A stretch of DNA of 64,000 nucleotides from Fidelibacterota bacterium (GTDB taxonomy: Bacteria; Fidelibacterota; Marinisomatia; SCGC-AAA003-L08; GCA-2689995), in contig NZIV01000001.1 of NCBI GenBank assembly GCA_002689995.1, positions 1-64,000 of the forward strand, in the 5' to 3' direction. A program made the position numbers and the translations under genes. Under the pieces are notes generated by a model that saw only the letters and a program-made list of their open reading frames with translations, ran no database searches and had not been told where the DNA came from. This document shows, piece after piece, positions 48,221-57,251 of the stretch; position 1 is the stretch's first letter, and each line of letters begins with the position of its first letter.

Positions 48221-49126
48221 TTATTGGTATTCATCCCATTCAATATCATATGAATAACCAATAAAAGGACCAAATGATGATGGAATAATTAATTCAAAGG
48301 AAGCTGATGCCCCAGGCAAAACAGAAGAATTTGCTGTAACGCCAGATTCGAAAGTATAATATGTACCTTGTGCAAATGCTGTCATTGTTTTTGTATCACC
48401 ATTCCAATTCTTTTTTATATTGAAAGTTACTTTTACAAAGTCAGCTCTTTCTGTTCCAATATTTTTTATATCACCGGATAAAATAGTATTCCCTGAGTTA
48501 TCTTTAATTTCATCAATATTACCTACTAAAACTAAGTTAGCACTATTATTAATCGGCTGACTATTATCTGACTGAACCCCTAAAGTACCTATAAAACCAT
48601 TATCTGCATAATCATATTCAGCTTTAGCTGCTTGTGTTTGAGCAATAGCCTGCTCCACTGTATTAGGTGCAAGAGGTGATTTTTCAACTACTCTAATAAT
48701 AGTATTCCTATCTACCGTCAAAGTACCAATTATGGTTTCTACTCTAAGCTCGGTAGGATCTTGGTATATAATTTTACCTTGAATTGTTGATCCGTTATTT
48801 AATAAAATTTCTTTATTAAATGACTTATATGGATCTGATAAATCCGAAGTTATTTTTTTAAGATTATTAATTTCAGATACTGCATTGTTTAATTCTGCTC
48901 GAAGTTTTTTAATTTCAAAAGTTAATTCATTTATTACAAATTCTTTTTCTTCCAAAAGTTTTGATGAAACACTGAAGCTATTATCAGGTGTTTCTACAAC
49001 TTCTAAGTTTTTTATTTCTTTGTTTTTTTCTTCTTTAGAATCATCACCAATTAAAAATTGAAGGTGTACACAATTCATTGAAAAAAGGCATAATAATATA
49101 ATTTTTATTAAATAAGGATAGCTCAT
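48221..49126 (-). CDS. lipoprotein-like protein with coiled coil and FxLYD-like C-terminal domain
   Basis: 'LLCLFSMNCVHLQF' lipobox-like; 'ILLNNGSTIQGKIIYQDPTELRVETIIGTLTVDRNTI'; 'NTILSGDIKNIGTERADFVKVTFNIKKNWNGDT'. Confidence 0.6.
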   Translation of the reverse strand: MSYPYLIKIILLCLFSMNCVHLQFLIGDDSKEEKNKEIKNLEVVETPDNSFSVSSKLLEEKEFVINELTFEIKKLRAELNNAVSEINNLKKITSDLSDPYKSFNKEILLNNGSTIQGKIIYQDPTELRVETIIGTLTVDRNTIIRVVEKSPLAPNTVEQAIAQTQAAKAEYDYADNGFIGTLGVQSDNSQPINNSANLVLVGNIDEIKDNSGNTILSGDIKNIGTERADFVKVTFNIKKNWNGDTKTMTAFAQGTYYTFESGVTANSSVLPGASASFELIIPSSFGPFIGYSYDIEWDEYQ

Positions 49127-49371
49127 CCTAAATCCTTTGATTAGTTTCTATATAGTTTCCTCGAAAATTACCCGTTAAATCTTAAAACTTTACAGGTACT
49201 AGAATATATTAAGTATAGAATTCTATAGCCAAGAAAAATTTCAGTATGTATCAGAAAAATTTACAACTAAAACACAAGATGTTGTAGTGTAATTTTTAAT
49301 AGCACAATTAAAGTGTAATTTATTGTAACTTTTTAATTTCTTCGAACAATACTAAATTATTTAGCAAAATA

Positions 49372-49758
49372 ATGGAGAAGTTTTTGCAAAGATATTTCCT
49401 TAAATGCAAAATTCATAGAGCAACTGTTACCCAAGCTAATCTTAATTATGTTGGATCCATAACGATTGATGAAGATTTATTAGATGCCGCGGGTATGATA
49501 GAACATGAAAAAGTTCATGTATTAGATATTACAAATGGTAACCGATTAGAAACCTATATCATAAAAGGTCAGCGAGGTACTGGTGAAATATGTATTAATG
49601 GTGCAGCAGCTCATTTAATTAAAGAAAATCATCTTATTATAATAGTAGCTTATTGCGTTATTGATGAATCTGAAATTAAAAATCATAACCCAATAGTTGT
49701 TCATGTTGATGAAAAAAATAAAATTAAAGATAAATTATCTAAATCAAGTAAGCAATAA
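49372..49758 (+). CDS. panD: aspartate 1-decarboxylase
   Basis: '[33 protein letters not shown]' with GS cleavage site; '[11 protein letters not shown]'. Confidence 0.96.
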   Translation: MEKFLQRYFLKCKIHRATVTQANLNYVGSITIDEDLLDAAGMIEHEKVHVLDITNGNRLETYIIKGQRGTGEICINGAAAHLIKENHLIIIVAYCVIDESEIKNHNPIVVHVDEKNKIKDKLSKSSKQ

Positions 49759-49767
49759 AAATTAGTT

Positions 49768-50598
49768 TTGAAAAAAATTACTATTCAAGATATTCTAGAT
49801 TATAAAAAATCTAAAACTCCTTTTGCTGCGTTAACTGCTTATGACTATACCTCTGCAAAAATAGTCGATTCTGCTGAAATTCCACTTATTTTGGTTGGAG
49901 ATAGTGCTGCAATGGTTATGTTGGGACATAAAAACACACTCCCAATTTCAATGCAAGAGATGAAATTATTTGTTAAATCAGTTTCTAATGGTGCTAAAAA
50001 TGCTTTAATAGTTGCAGATATGCCATTTATGTCTTATCAATCCTCTGTTAAAACTGCATTAGAAAATGCAGGACAATTTATAAAAGAATGTGGCGCAAAT
50101 GCCGTCAAACTTGAAGGTGGTGAAAGTATTATTCCTCAGATCAAAGCTATAGTCAATTCAGGAATTCCAGTTATTGGTCATATCGGACTCATGCCTCAAT
50201 CAATTCATCAAATGTCTGGATTTAAAATCCAAGGCAAGGGTGTCTCTTCTGCAAAAAAATTGATCCAAGACTCACTAAAAATTCAAAAATCAGGTGCGTT
50301 CGCTTTGGTACTTGAAGGAATTCCAGTAGAACTAGCCCAAATTATTACTAATAAACTAGACATCCCAACTATTGGTATTGGTGCTGGTCCATTTTGCGAT
50401 GGACAAATCCAAGTTTTTCATGATATTTTAGGATTAGATAATTCGTTTCATCCAAAACATTGTAAGGTATACATTAACCTTCAAGATAAAATAAATCAAG
50501 CTGTGAAATCCTATATAGTAGAAGTATCAACTAAAACATTTCCAACATCTAAAAATTCAATTAATCTACATCCGTCTGTCTTAAAATCGATTTCTTAA
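49768..50598 (+). CDS. panB: 3-methyl-2-oxobutanoate hydroxymethyltransferase
   Basis: 'FAALTAYDYTSAKIVDSAEIPLILVGDSAAMVMLGHKNTLPIS', 'GHIGLMPQSIHQMSGFKIQGK', 'TIGIGAGPFCDGQIQVFHDILGL'. Confidence 0.97.
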   Translation: MKKITIQDILDYKKSKTPFAALTAYDYTSAKIVDSAEIPLILVGDSAAMVMLGHKNTLPISMQEMKLFVKSVSNGAKNALIVADMPFMSYQSSVKTALENAGQFIKECGANAVKLEGGESIIPQIKAIVNSGIPVIGHIGLMPQSIHQMSGFKIQGKGVSSAKKLIQDSLKIQKSGAFALVLEGIPVELAQIITNKLDIPTIGIGAGPFCDGQIQVFHDILGLDNSFHPKHCKVYINLQDKINQAVKSYIVEVSTKTFPTSKNSINLHPSVLKSIS

Positions 50599-51438
50599 AT
50601 GAAAATCTTTAAAGATATTAAATCATTTAGAGATTGGCGTAAATCACAATCTGGAACAATAGGATTTATCCCTACAATGGGTGCTTTACATGAAGGTCAT
50701 CTTTCATTAATAGAAAAATCAAAAAGAAATTGTAATATTACAGTCATCAGTATTTTTGTAAATCCACTTCAATTTAATAATATTCAAGATTTAGAAAATT
50801 ATCCTAATAAGACTGATGATGATTTATTAAAATTAAAATTAAAAAAAGTTGATGCCGTTTTTTTACCTAATAAATCTATAATGTATCCTAAAAACTCTTC
50901 AACTATTGTTCAAGAACTTACTCTTAGTAATAGCTTAGAAGGACAATCGCGCCCAGGACATTTTAAGGGGGTTACAACTATTGTCTCTAAACTATTTAAT
51001 ATTATTAAACCAACTCATGCATATTTTGGGAAAAAAGATGCACAACAGTTAAGAATAATCCAAAGAATGGTTCAAGATTTAAATTTTGATATTGAAATAA
51101 TCCCATGTAAAACACTAAGAGAAAAATCTGGCTTAGCATTTAGTTCTCGTAATCAAAATTTAGCTTTAGAATATCGAAAAAAAGCCAATATAATAAAAAA
51201 AGGATTAGATCTTGCTAAAATTTCATTAAACAATGGGGAAAAATCTGCAACAATTTTAAAAAATATTATTAGTTCAAAAATTAATTCTGAACCAGAATTT
51301 GATATAATTTATATATCTGTAGCTGAAAGCAATTCATTGAAAGAATTAGAAAATATTCAAGCAAAAGAAATTTTAATAAGTGTTGCAGTTAAAATTGATG
51401 GCATAAGATTAATTGATAATTTCACCTATTCTTCTTGA
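50599..51438 (+). CDS. panC: pantoate--beta-alanine ligase
   Basis: 'IGFIPTMGALHEGHLSLIEKSKRN', 'SIFVNPLQFN', 'HFKGVTTIVSKLFNIIKPTHAYFGKKDAQQLRII'. Confidence 0.97.
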   Translation: MKIFKDIKSFRDWRKSQSGTIGFIPTMGALHEGHLSLIEKSKRNCNITVISIFVNPLQFNNIQDLENYPNKTDDDLLKLKLKKVDAVFLPNKSIMYPKNSSTIVQELTLSNSLEGQSRPGHFKGVTTIVSKLFNIIKPTHAYFGKKDAQQLRIIQRMVQDLNFDIEIIPCKTLREKSGLAFSSRNQNLALEYRKKANIIKKGLDLAKISLNNGEKSATILKNIISSKINSEPEFDIIYISVAESNSLKELENIQAKEILISVAVKIDGIRLIDNFTYSS

Positions 51439-52967
51439 ATATAATGTGTTCCTCTACTTTCTCGAGATTTTAAAGTAGCCAAAACAATCGATAGTGCAGT
51501 TTGCACACCATTTCTTAATTCTAAGATTTCTCTTGTCATTTTTGCTTTTTGATAAAACTCCTCAATATCACTTTGTAAATGTCTTAAGATTATTTTTGCT
51601 CTAAGTAGTCGATCTTTAGTTCTAACTAATCCCACATAATTCCACATTGTATTTTTGATGGTTAACCAATCCTGAGAAATTAGTGCAGGGTCAATTTCTT
51701 GAAACTCCTGCTTCCAAGACCAAATATCAGGAAAATAATTAATCTCTTCATTATTTTTTGAAACATCAATACCTGCATTTATCCCCCAAACTAAACATTC
51801 TAATAATGATGCGCTTGCTAATCGATTTGCTCCATGTACCCCTGTACAAGAAACTTCTCCAACAGCATATAATCGCCGCAATGAAGTCCTACCTTTTAAA
51901 TTAACTCCAATTCCACCACATGAATAATGTGCAGAAGGAACTACAGGGATAGGCTCTTTTGTGATGTCAATACCAACCTCCAAACATTTACTATATATTG
52001 CAGGAAATCGATTTTTTATTTTTCTTTCTGATTTAAAGCTTATATCTAAATAAACACATGGATGTCCAGTTTCTAACATTGTTTGATGAATACCACGGGA
52101 TACTATATCTCGAGGTGCCAATGGACCTAATTCATGAAATTTATCCATAAATTCATTTCCTTCTACATCAATAAGAATTGCACCTTCACCTCTCAATGCT
52201 TCGCTAATTAGAAATCTTCCCGAATCATGAAACAAAGTAGTTGGATGGAATTGAATATATTCCATGTTAAAGCAGCGCGCCCCTGCTCGCCATGCCATAG
52301 CAATTCCATCACCCTTAGCTTCTTCAGGATTTGAAGTATGCAGATAAATTTGACCAAGGCCACCAGTCGCTAAAATCGTATTTTGAGATACAATAGGAAA
52401 AACTTCATTACTATTTATATCAAGCACAATTGCACCAAAACAAGCTGGTTTTTTATATATATCTTTTGGATTTTTTGAATGATGGGAGAGTGTGAGCAAA
52501 TCAACCGCAAAATGTTCTACTAAAACCTTAATTTTTGAATTAGTTTCAACTTCTTCTAAAATTTTTTGTTGAATTCCTTTACCTGTCTGGTCTTTTACAT
52601 GAATTATTCTAGCATCTGAATGAGCAGCTTCAGAAGTAAAATGAAACTCAGTTCCATTTAAATCAAAAGGAATATTAAATTTATTAATTAGCCATTCTTG
52701 AATATATTTAGGACCTTTAAGAATTAATTCTTTTATTGCATTTTCACAACAAATTCCGTCTCCAGCACTTAAAATATCTGATTTTAAAGAATCAGGAGTA
52801 TCATCATGTCCTTTAAAAATGATTCCACCTTGGGCATATGGTGTATTTCCACTTAAAAGACTTTTTGTCTTGGTTATAATTGTAACATTTTTTCCATTTT
52901 CAGCAGCAATAATTGCAGAAATGGCTCCTGCAAGCCCACATCCAATTATAAGTACATCTGTTTTCAA
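51426..52967 (-). CDS. nadB: L-aspartate oxidase
   Basis: 'DVLIIGCGLAGAISAIIAAENGKNVTIITK', 'GNTPYAQGGI', 'EYIQFHPTTLF', 'SCTGVHGANRLASASLLECLVWG'. Confidence 0.97.
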   Translation of the reverse strand: MKTDVLIIGCGLAGAISAIIAAENGKNVTIITKTKSLLSGNTPYAQGGIIFKGHDDTPDSLKSDILSAGDGICCENAIKELILKGPKYIQEWLINKFNIPFDLNGTEFHFTSEAAHSDARIIHVKDQTGKGIQQKILEEVETNSKIKVLVEHFAVDLLTLSHHSKNPKDIYKKPACFGAIVLDINSNEVFPIVSQNTILATGGLGQIYLHTSNPEEAKGDGIAMAWRAGARCFNMEYIQFHPTTLFHDSGRFLISEALRGEGAILIDVEGNEFMDKFHELGPLAPRDIVSRGIHQTMLETGHPCVYLDISFKSERKIKNRFPAIYSKCLEVGIDITKEPIPVVPSAHYSCGGIGVNLKGRTSLRRLYAVGEVSCTGVHGANRLASASLLECLVWGINAGIDVSKNNEEINYFPDIWSWKQEFQEIDPALISQDWLTIKNTMWNYVGLVRTKDRLLRAKIILRHLQSDIEEFYQKAKMTREILELRNGVQTALSIVLATLKSRESRGTHYIQEE

Positions 52968-53830
52968 ATAGTTTTAAACTCCAAACGAATATCAGAGCTT
53001 TTAATACTATGAGTCAAACCACCAATTGAAATCGCATTAACTCCTGTTTTCAAATAACTTTGAAAATTATCATAATTCATATTACCAGATGATTCTATAA
53101 AAATATTTTCACCTTGTTTTGAGTTTCGAATTATATCAACTGCTTTAACCGTTTCCTCTGGAGTCATATTATCTAAAAGAAATCCATCAACACCAATATC
53201 CAAAGCTTCAGAGATTTGACCTAAATAATCTACTTCTAGCTCTATGGGTAAATTGAAGTCTTTACTTCTTATCATTTCAATTGCAGGCTTTACTCCTCCT
53301 GCAGCTTTTAAGTGATTATCTTTAATTAAAATTCCATGCGAAAGAGAATAGCGATGATTTATCCCACCACCACAAACAACTGCATATTTTTCAAACTTTC
53401 TTAATCCAGGAGTTGTTTTTCGAGTGTCTAAAATTAATATTTTATGTGGATTTGCTAGTTTTGTAAATTTCTGAACATTTGTGGCAATTCCTGACATACG
53501 TTGAATTAGATTTAACATTACTCTTTCTCGCGATAATATTTCAATTGCATTTCCTTTTATTCTTGCAATGATATCCCCTGAGTCTGCTTTTGCTCCATCT
53601 TTTATAAAAATTTCAACTTCATTAAGATTTTTAAAGATTGCTTTAATTATTGGTCCACCAGAAAAAATCAAATTTTCAACAGCTTGAATTTCAGCAGTAA
53701 TTTCTGTGTTTTTAGGTACAATACCTATTGAGGTTTTATCTCCTAAGGGAATATCCTCCTTAAGAAATTCATTTAATTTTTGAATTATAAATTCTTCTAC
53801 TAAATCTGATTGTTGTTCGTATGAAATCAA
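52964..53830 (-). CDS. nadC: nicotinate-nucleotide pyrophosphorylase (carboxylating)
   Basis: 'EDIPLGDKTSIGIVPKN', 'LNLIQRMSGIATNVQKFTKLA', 'LDTRKTTPGLRKFEKYAVVCGGGINHRYSL'. Confidence 0.97.
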   Translation of the reverse strand: MISYEQQSDLVEEFIIQKLNEFLKEDIPLGDKTSIGIVPKNTEITAEIQAVENLIFSGGPIIKAIFKNLNEVEIFIKDGAKADSGDIIARIKGNAIEILSRERVMLNLIQRMSGIATNVQKFTKLANPHKILILDTRKTTPGLRKFEKYAVVCGGGINHRYSLSHGILIKDNHLKAAGGVKPAIEMIRSKDFNLPIELEVDYLGQISEALDIGVDGFLLDNMTPEETVKAVDIIRNSKQGENIFIESSGNMNYDNFQSYLKTGVNAISIGGLTHSIKSSDIRLEFKTI

Positions 53831-54744
53831 CTTAGTGCTAACATCCTTTCTAGTGGTTTTAATGCTTTTAAACGTAAACTTTCTGGAATTTCAATTTGTG
53901 GCTCTAAATTTTCTAATGCAAAAACCATTTTTTCTAATGTATTCAAGCGCATATGAGGGCATTCATTACATGAACATCCTTCTTGATTTGGAGCGGTAAT
54001 ATAATTTTTATTAGGCGCAATCTTTTCCATTTGATGAATTACTCCTGGCTCAGTTACAATAATGAAAGATTGAATTTCAGATTGTGTTGCATAATTTATA
54101 ATTTTAGTAGTCGAACCAATCATACTTGCATGTTGTAAAATATTTTCACTACATTCTGGATGAGCTAAAATCTCAGCTTCAGGATTTCTAGTTTTTAATT
54201 TTATTAATTCTTTTTCAGAAAATATTTCATGAACTTGACAGGCACCATCCCACAAAAGCATCTCTCGACCGGTTTTTTTTACTAAATATGATCCTAAAAG
54301 TTTATCTGGTGCAAAAATAATTTTTTCATCCTCAGGCAAGCTGTTTATAATTTTTTCAGCATTTGATGATGTACAAATGATATCTGACATCGCTTTAACT
54401 TCTGCTGAACAATTTATATAAGAAATAACTGTATGTTCTGAATTTTTATTGATCCAACTTTTAAACTTCTTTGGAGGTGCACTATCAGCTAAAGAACAAC
54501 CCGCATTCAAATCAGGCAAAATTACTATTTTTGTAGGATTTAAAATTTTCGCAGTCTCACACATAAAGTGAACTCCGCAAAACAGTATAACATCTGCGTC
54601 TGTTTGTTGTGCATACTGGGCCAACGCCAAACTATCACCCATGAAATCTGCTACATCCTGAATATCTGGATCCTGGTAAAAATGAGCTAAAATTACCGCA
54701 TTACGTTTTTTTTTCAATTTTTTAATTTTATTGAATATATCCAT
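53827..54744 (-). CDS. nadA: quinolinate synthase
   Basis: 'AVILAHFYQDPDIQDVADFMGDSLALAQYA', 'ILFCGVHFMCETAKILNPTKIVILPDLNAGCSLAD', 'CSCNECPHMRLNTLEKM'. Confidence 0.97.
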   Translation of the reverse strand: MDIFNKIKKLKKKRNAVILAHFYQDPDIQDVADFMGDSLALAQYAQQTDADVILFCGVHFMCETAKILNPTKIVILPDLNAGCSLADSAPPKKFKSWINKNSEHTVISYINCSAEVKAMSDIICTSSNAEKIINSLPEDEKIIFAPDKLLGSYLVKKTGREMLLWDGACQVHEIFSEKELIKLKTRNPEAEILAHPECSENILQHASMIGSTTKIINYATQSEIQSFIIVTEPGVIHQMEKIAPNKNYITAPNQEGCSCNECPHMRLNTLEKMVFALENLEPQIEIPESLRLKALKPLERMLALS

Positions 54745-54759
54745 TTATTATATATTAAA

Positions 54760-55230
54760 TCAAATAGTAGTTGCGTGAAAATTCACCGAATGTGTGATTA
54801 AATTTTTATTTTTATAAATAAATTTTGCTGAGAATAATTGGTCTCTATTCAACCAATTCATAAATATTTTATCACCTTCCCAGAGATTTAGAAAGGATAG
54901 CTTCTCATCATCAATCCATTTAAGAATTCCTTCATCTGATTCAATGATATGACCAGTGAATTCATTAGCAGAGAATATGAATACAAACCAATCCTGAATT
55001 TCATCAAATAACGGGAAAGAAATAAATCCATGCAATTTAGGATTAATAATGTTTAATCCACTTTCTTCTTTTACCTCTCTTATTATGCATTCTTCAGGTG
55101 TTTCACCTGCCTCAAACTTTCCTCCAAGACCGTTCCATTTCCCTTCATGAATATCATTTTCTTTTTTCACTCTGTGTAGCATCAAAGTTTGATTATTTTT
55201 TTTTATATAACACAATGTTGCAAGCTGCAT
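54760..55230 (-). CDS. NUDIX hydrolase (MutT/8-oxo-dGTPase-like)
   Basis: Nudix box 'GGKFEAGETPEECIIREVKEESGL'. Confidence 0.93.
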   Translation of the reverse strand: MQLATLCYIKKNNQTLMLHRVKKENDIHEGKWNGLGGKFEAGETPEECIIREVKEESGLNIINPKLHGFISFPLFDEIQDWFVFIFSANEFTGHIIESDEGILKWIDDEKLSFLNLWEGDKIFMNWLNRDQLFSAKFIYKNKNLITHSVNFHATTI

Positions 55231-55432
55231 TTATCTGAAATTCATTTTTAATTCATTAAATTTTAAGTGAAAATAAATAATTTTTTCTGTTTAAATTCCT
55301 TCATATTATAAGACGTTTTTATTTTATATTAGATCTTATTCTATATAAATCAATTTTTAGTTATTATGTTTTAAATTTTCACCCATTTTATCATAATAAT
55401 TTACCTTAAAATCACAGATAGGAAAAATATTA

Positions 55433-55948
55433 ATGAGTACATCAAAAATGGTAATTTTTTGCATACTTTTAATTTTAATAAATGTTTTACATTCTGAAAA
55501 TTGTGAAATAGAAATTGGGCAAATTGCTCCAGACTTTGCCTTGAAAAATCAAAATGGTAAAATAGAATCATTATCTAAATATAAGGGTCATAAAGTTGCA
55601 ATATATTTTTACCCTAAAAATAATACTCGTGGCTGTACAAAAGAAGCATGTAATATTCGGGATAACTTTGAAATTTTAAATCAAAAAAAAATAAAAGTTT
55701 TTGGTATTAGCTACGATAATCAGAAAAAACATAAAGATTTTATTAAAGAATACAACCTCCAATTTGATTTATTGAGTGATTCAGATAAAACAGTCTCTAA
55801 GCTATATTGCGCAGACGGATGGTTTTTACCAAAACGAATAACTTATTTAGTGGATGAAGGTGGCTATTTCTATAAAATCATAAAAGATATAGATGTTGAT
55901 AATCATGCCCAACAAATTTTAGAAGGATTTTTTTCCTCAAAACATTAG
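55433..55948 (+). CDS. exported Bcp-type peroxiredoxin
   Basis: 'GQIAPDFALKNQNGKIESLSKYKGHKVAIYFYPKNNTRGCTKEACNIRDNF'; N-terminal signal peptide MVIFCILLILINVLHSE. Confidence 0.9.
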   Translation: MSTSKMVIFCILLILINVLHSENCEIEIGQIAPDFALKNQNGKIESLSKYKGHKVAIYFYPKNNTRGCTKEACNIRDNFEILNQKKIKVFGISYDNQKKHKDFIKEYNLQFDLLSDSDKTVSKLYCADGWFLPKRITYLVDEGGYFYKIIKDIDVDNHAQQILEGFFSSKH

Positions 55949-56004
55949 TTTGATTATATAAATAGAATATTTCAGCAGATTCTATATTAAATGAATAATA
56001 TTTT

Positions 56005-56484
56005 TTATTCTGATTTTATCCTATCAATTCCTATAATTTTAAAAGTTGTTTCTTTTCTCTTAATAGTTAAGCTAAATTCATCATTAATTTTTTTACCATA
56101 AATCGTATTACCAAATGGTGAGTGATAAGTGATTATATTTGGATAAAGATCTAATTCAAATTCAATAGGGCCTAGTAGATAATACTCCTCAGGATTATCT
56201 GTTCCTTGTTCCTGAATTGTAACTATGTTTCCAAATCCTACATCTTCTATTCCAATGTATTGAAAGTCTACAAACTCGAAAGGCATATAAGAATGTAATA
56301 ATTCTTTTTTATTTAAGATTAAATTCATTTTCTCTTTTGCTGCTTTATAATCATAATTTTCTTTTAAATCACCATGACTTGCTGCCTCTTTTATCTCATG
56401 TGATGTCTGTATTTTTAATTTATCAATTAATTTCATTTCTTCAATTAATTTGTTATGCGTTTCTCTTAAAATTAGTGTAGCCAT
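56005..56484 (-). CDS. GreA/GreB-family transcription elongation factor-like protein (likely start at internal M; ORF opens at 56559)
   Basis: 'MATLILRETHNKLIEEMKLIDKLKIQTSHEIKEAASHGDLKENYDYKAAKEKMNLI' GreA coiled coil; C-terminal 'LLGPIEFE...ITYHSPFGNTIYGKKINDEF'. Confidence 0.87.
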   Translation of the reverse strand: MATLILRETHNKLIEEMKLIDKLKIQTSHEIKEAASHGDLKENYDYKAAKEKMNLILNKKELLHSYMPFEFVDFQYIGIEDVGFGNIVTIQEQGTDNPEEYYLLGPIEFELDLYPNIITYHSPFGNTIYGKKINDEFSLTIKRKETTFKIIGIDRIKSE

Positions 56485-56588
56485 AAAAGTTCGTTCAATC
56501 CTGTTAATTTCTTTGTATAAATTATATTCAAATTTTAAGAGGTTTTTAATTATCAACACAAATAGTTCTCATCGTATTTTTAGGTATT

Positions 56589-57251
56589 ATGAATATGAAA
56601 AAAATTAAATTTATATTAATATTATTTGGATTAATATATTCTACTGATGTTCCATTTGGTGCATTTTCAATTACTCGAATTCACTATGATGGAGGTGGAG
56701 ATTGGTATTCAGATCCAAGTTCTTTGCCGAACTTATTAAATTTTGTTCAGGAAGAAACAACAATAATTTTAAATCCAACCGAAAAACAAGCTAAAATTGG
56801 TGATGATATTTTTACTGGCTCATCCTATTTATATTTAACAGGACATGGAAATATTTCATTTTCAAAGGATGAAGTCTTCAGCTTAAGAAAGCACTTAAAG
56901 GCTGGTGCATTTTTACATGCTGATGACAACTATGGTATGGATATATCATTCAGAGAGCAAATAAAAAAAGTATTCCCAGATAAAGACTGGGTGGAATTAC
57001 CCCCTAATCATGAAATTTTCAATAATTATTTTAACTTTGAAAATGGTTTACCAAAAGTTCACGAACACAATAACAAACGGCCACAGGCATTGGCATTATT
57101 TGATAAAGAAAAAATGATTGTTTTATATACTTACGAATCAGACTTAGGGGATGGTTGGGAAGATTCTGAAGTACATCAAGATGGTGAATTAATCCGAAAA
57201 GAAGCTTTGAAAATGGGAACAAATATAATTATTTATGCTTTAACCCGTTAA
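56589..57251 (+). CDS. DUF4159-like exported protein
   Basis: 'FSITRIHYDGGGDWYSDPSSLPNLLNFVQEET', 'YLYLTGHGNISFSKDEVFSLRKHLKAGAFLHADDNYGMD'. Confidence 0.85.
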   Translation: MNMKKIKFILILFGLIYSTDVPFGAFSITRIHYDGGGDWYSDPSSLPNLLNFVQEETTIILNPTEKQAKIGDDIFTGSSYLYLTGHGNISFSKDEVFSLRKHLKAGAFLHADDNYGMDISFREQIKKVFPDKDWVELPPNHEIFNNYFNFENGLPKVHEHNNKRPQALALFDKEKMIVLYTYESDLGDGWEDSEVHQDGELIRKEALKMGTNIIIYALTR

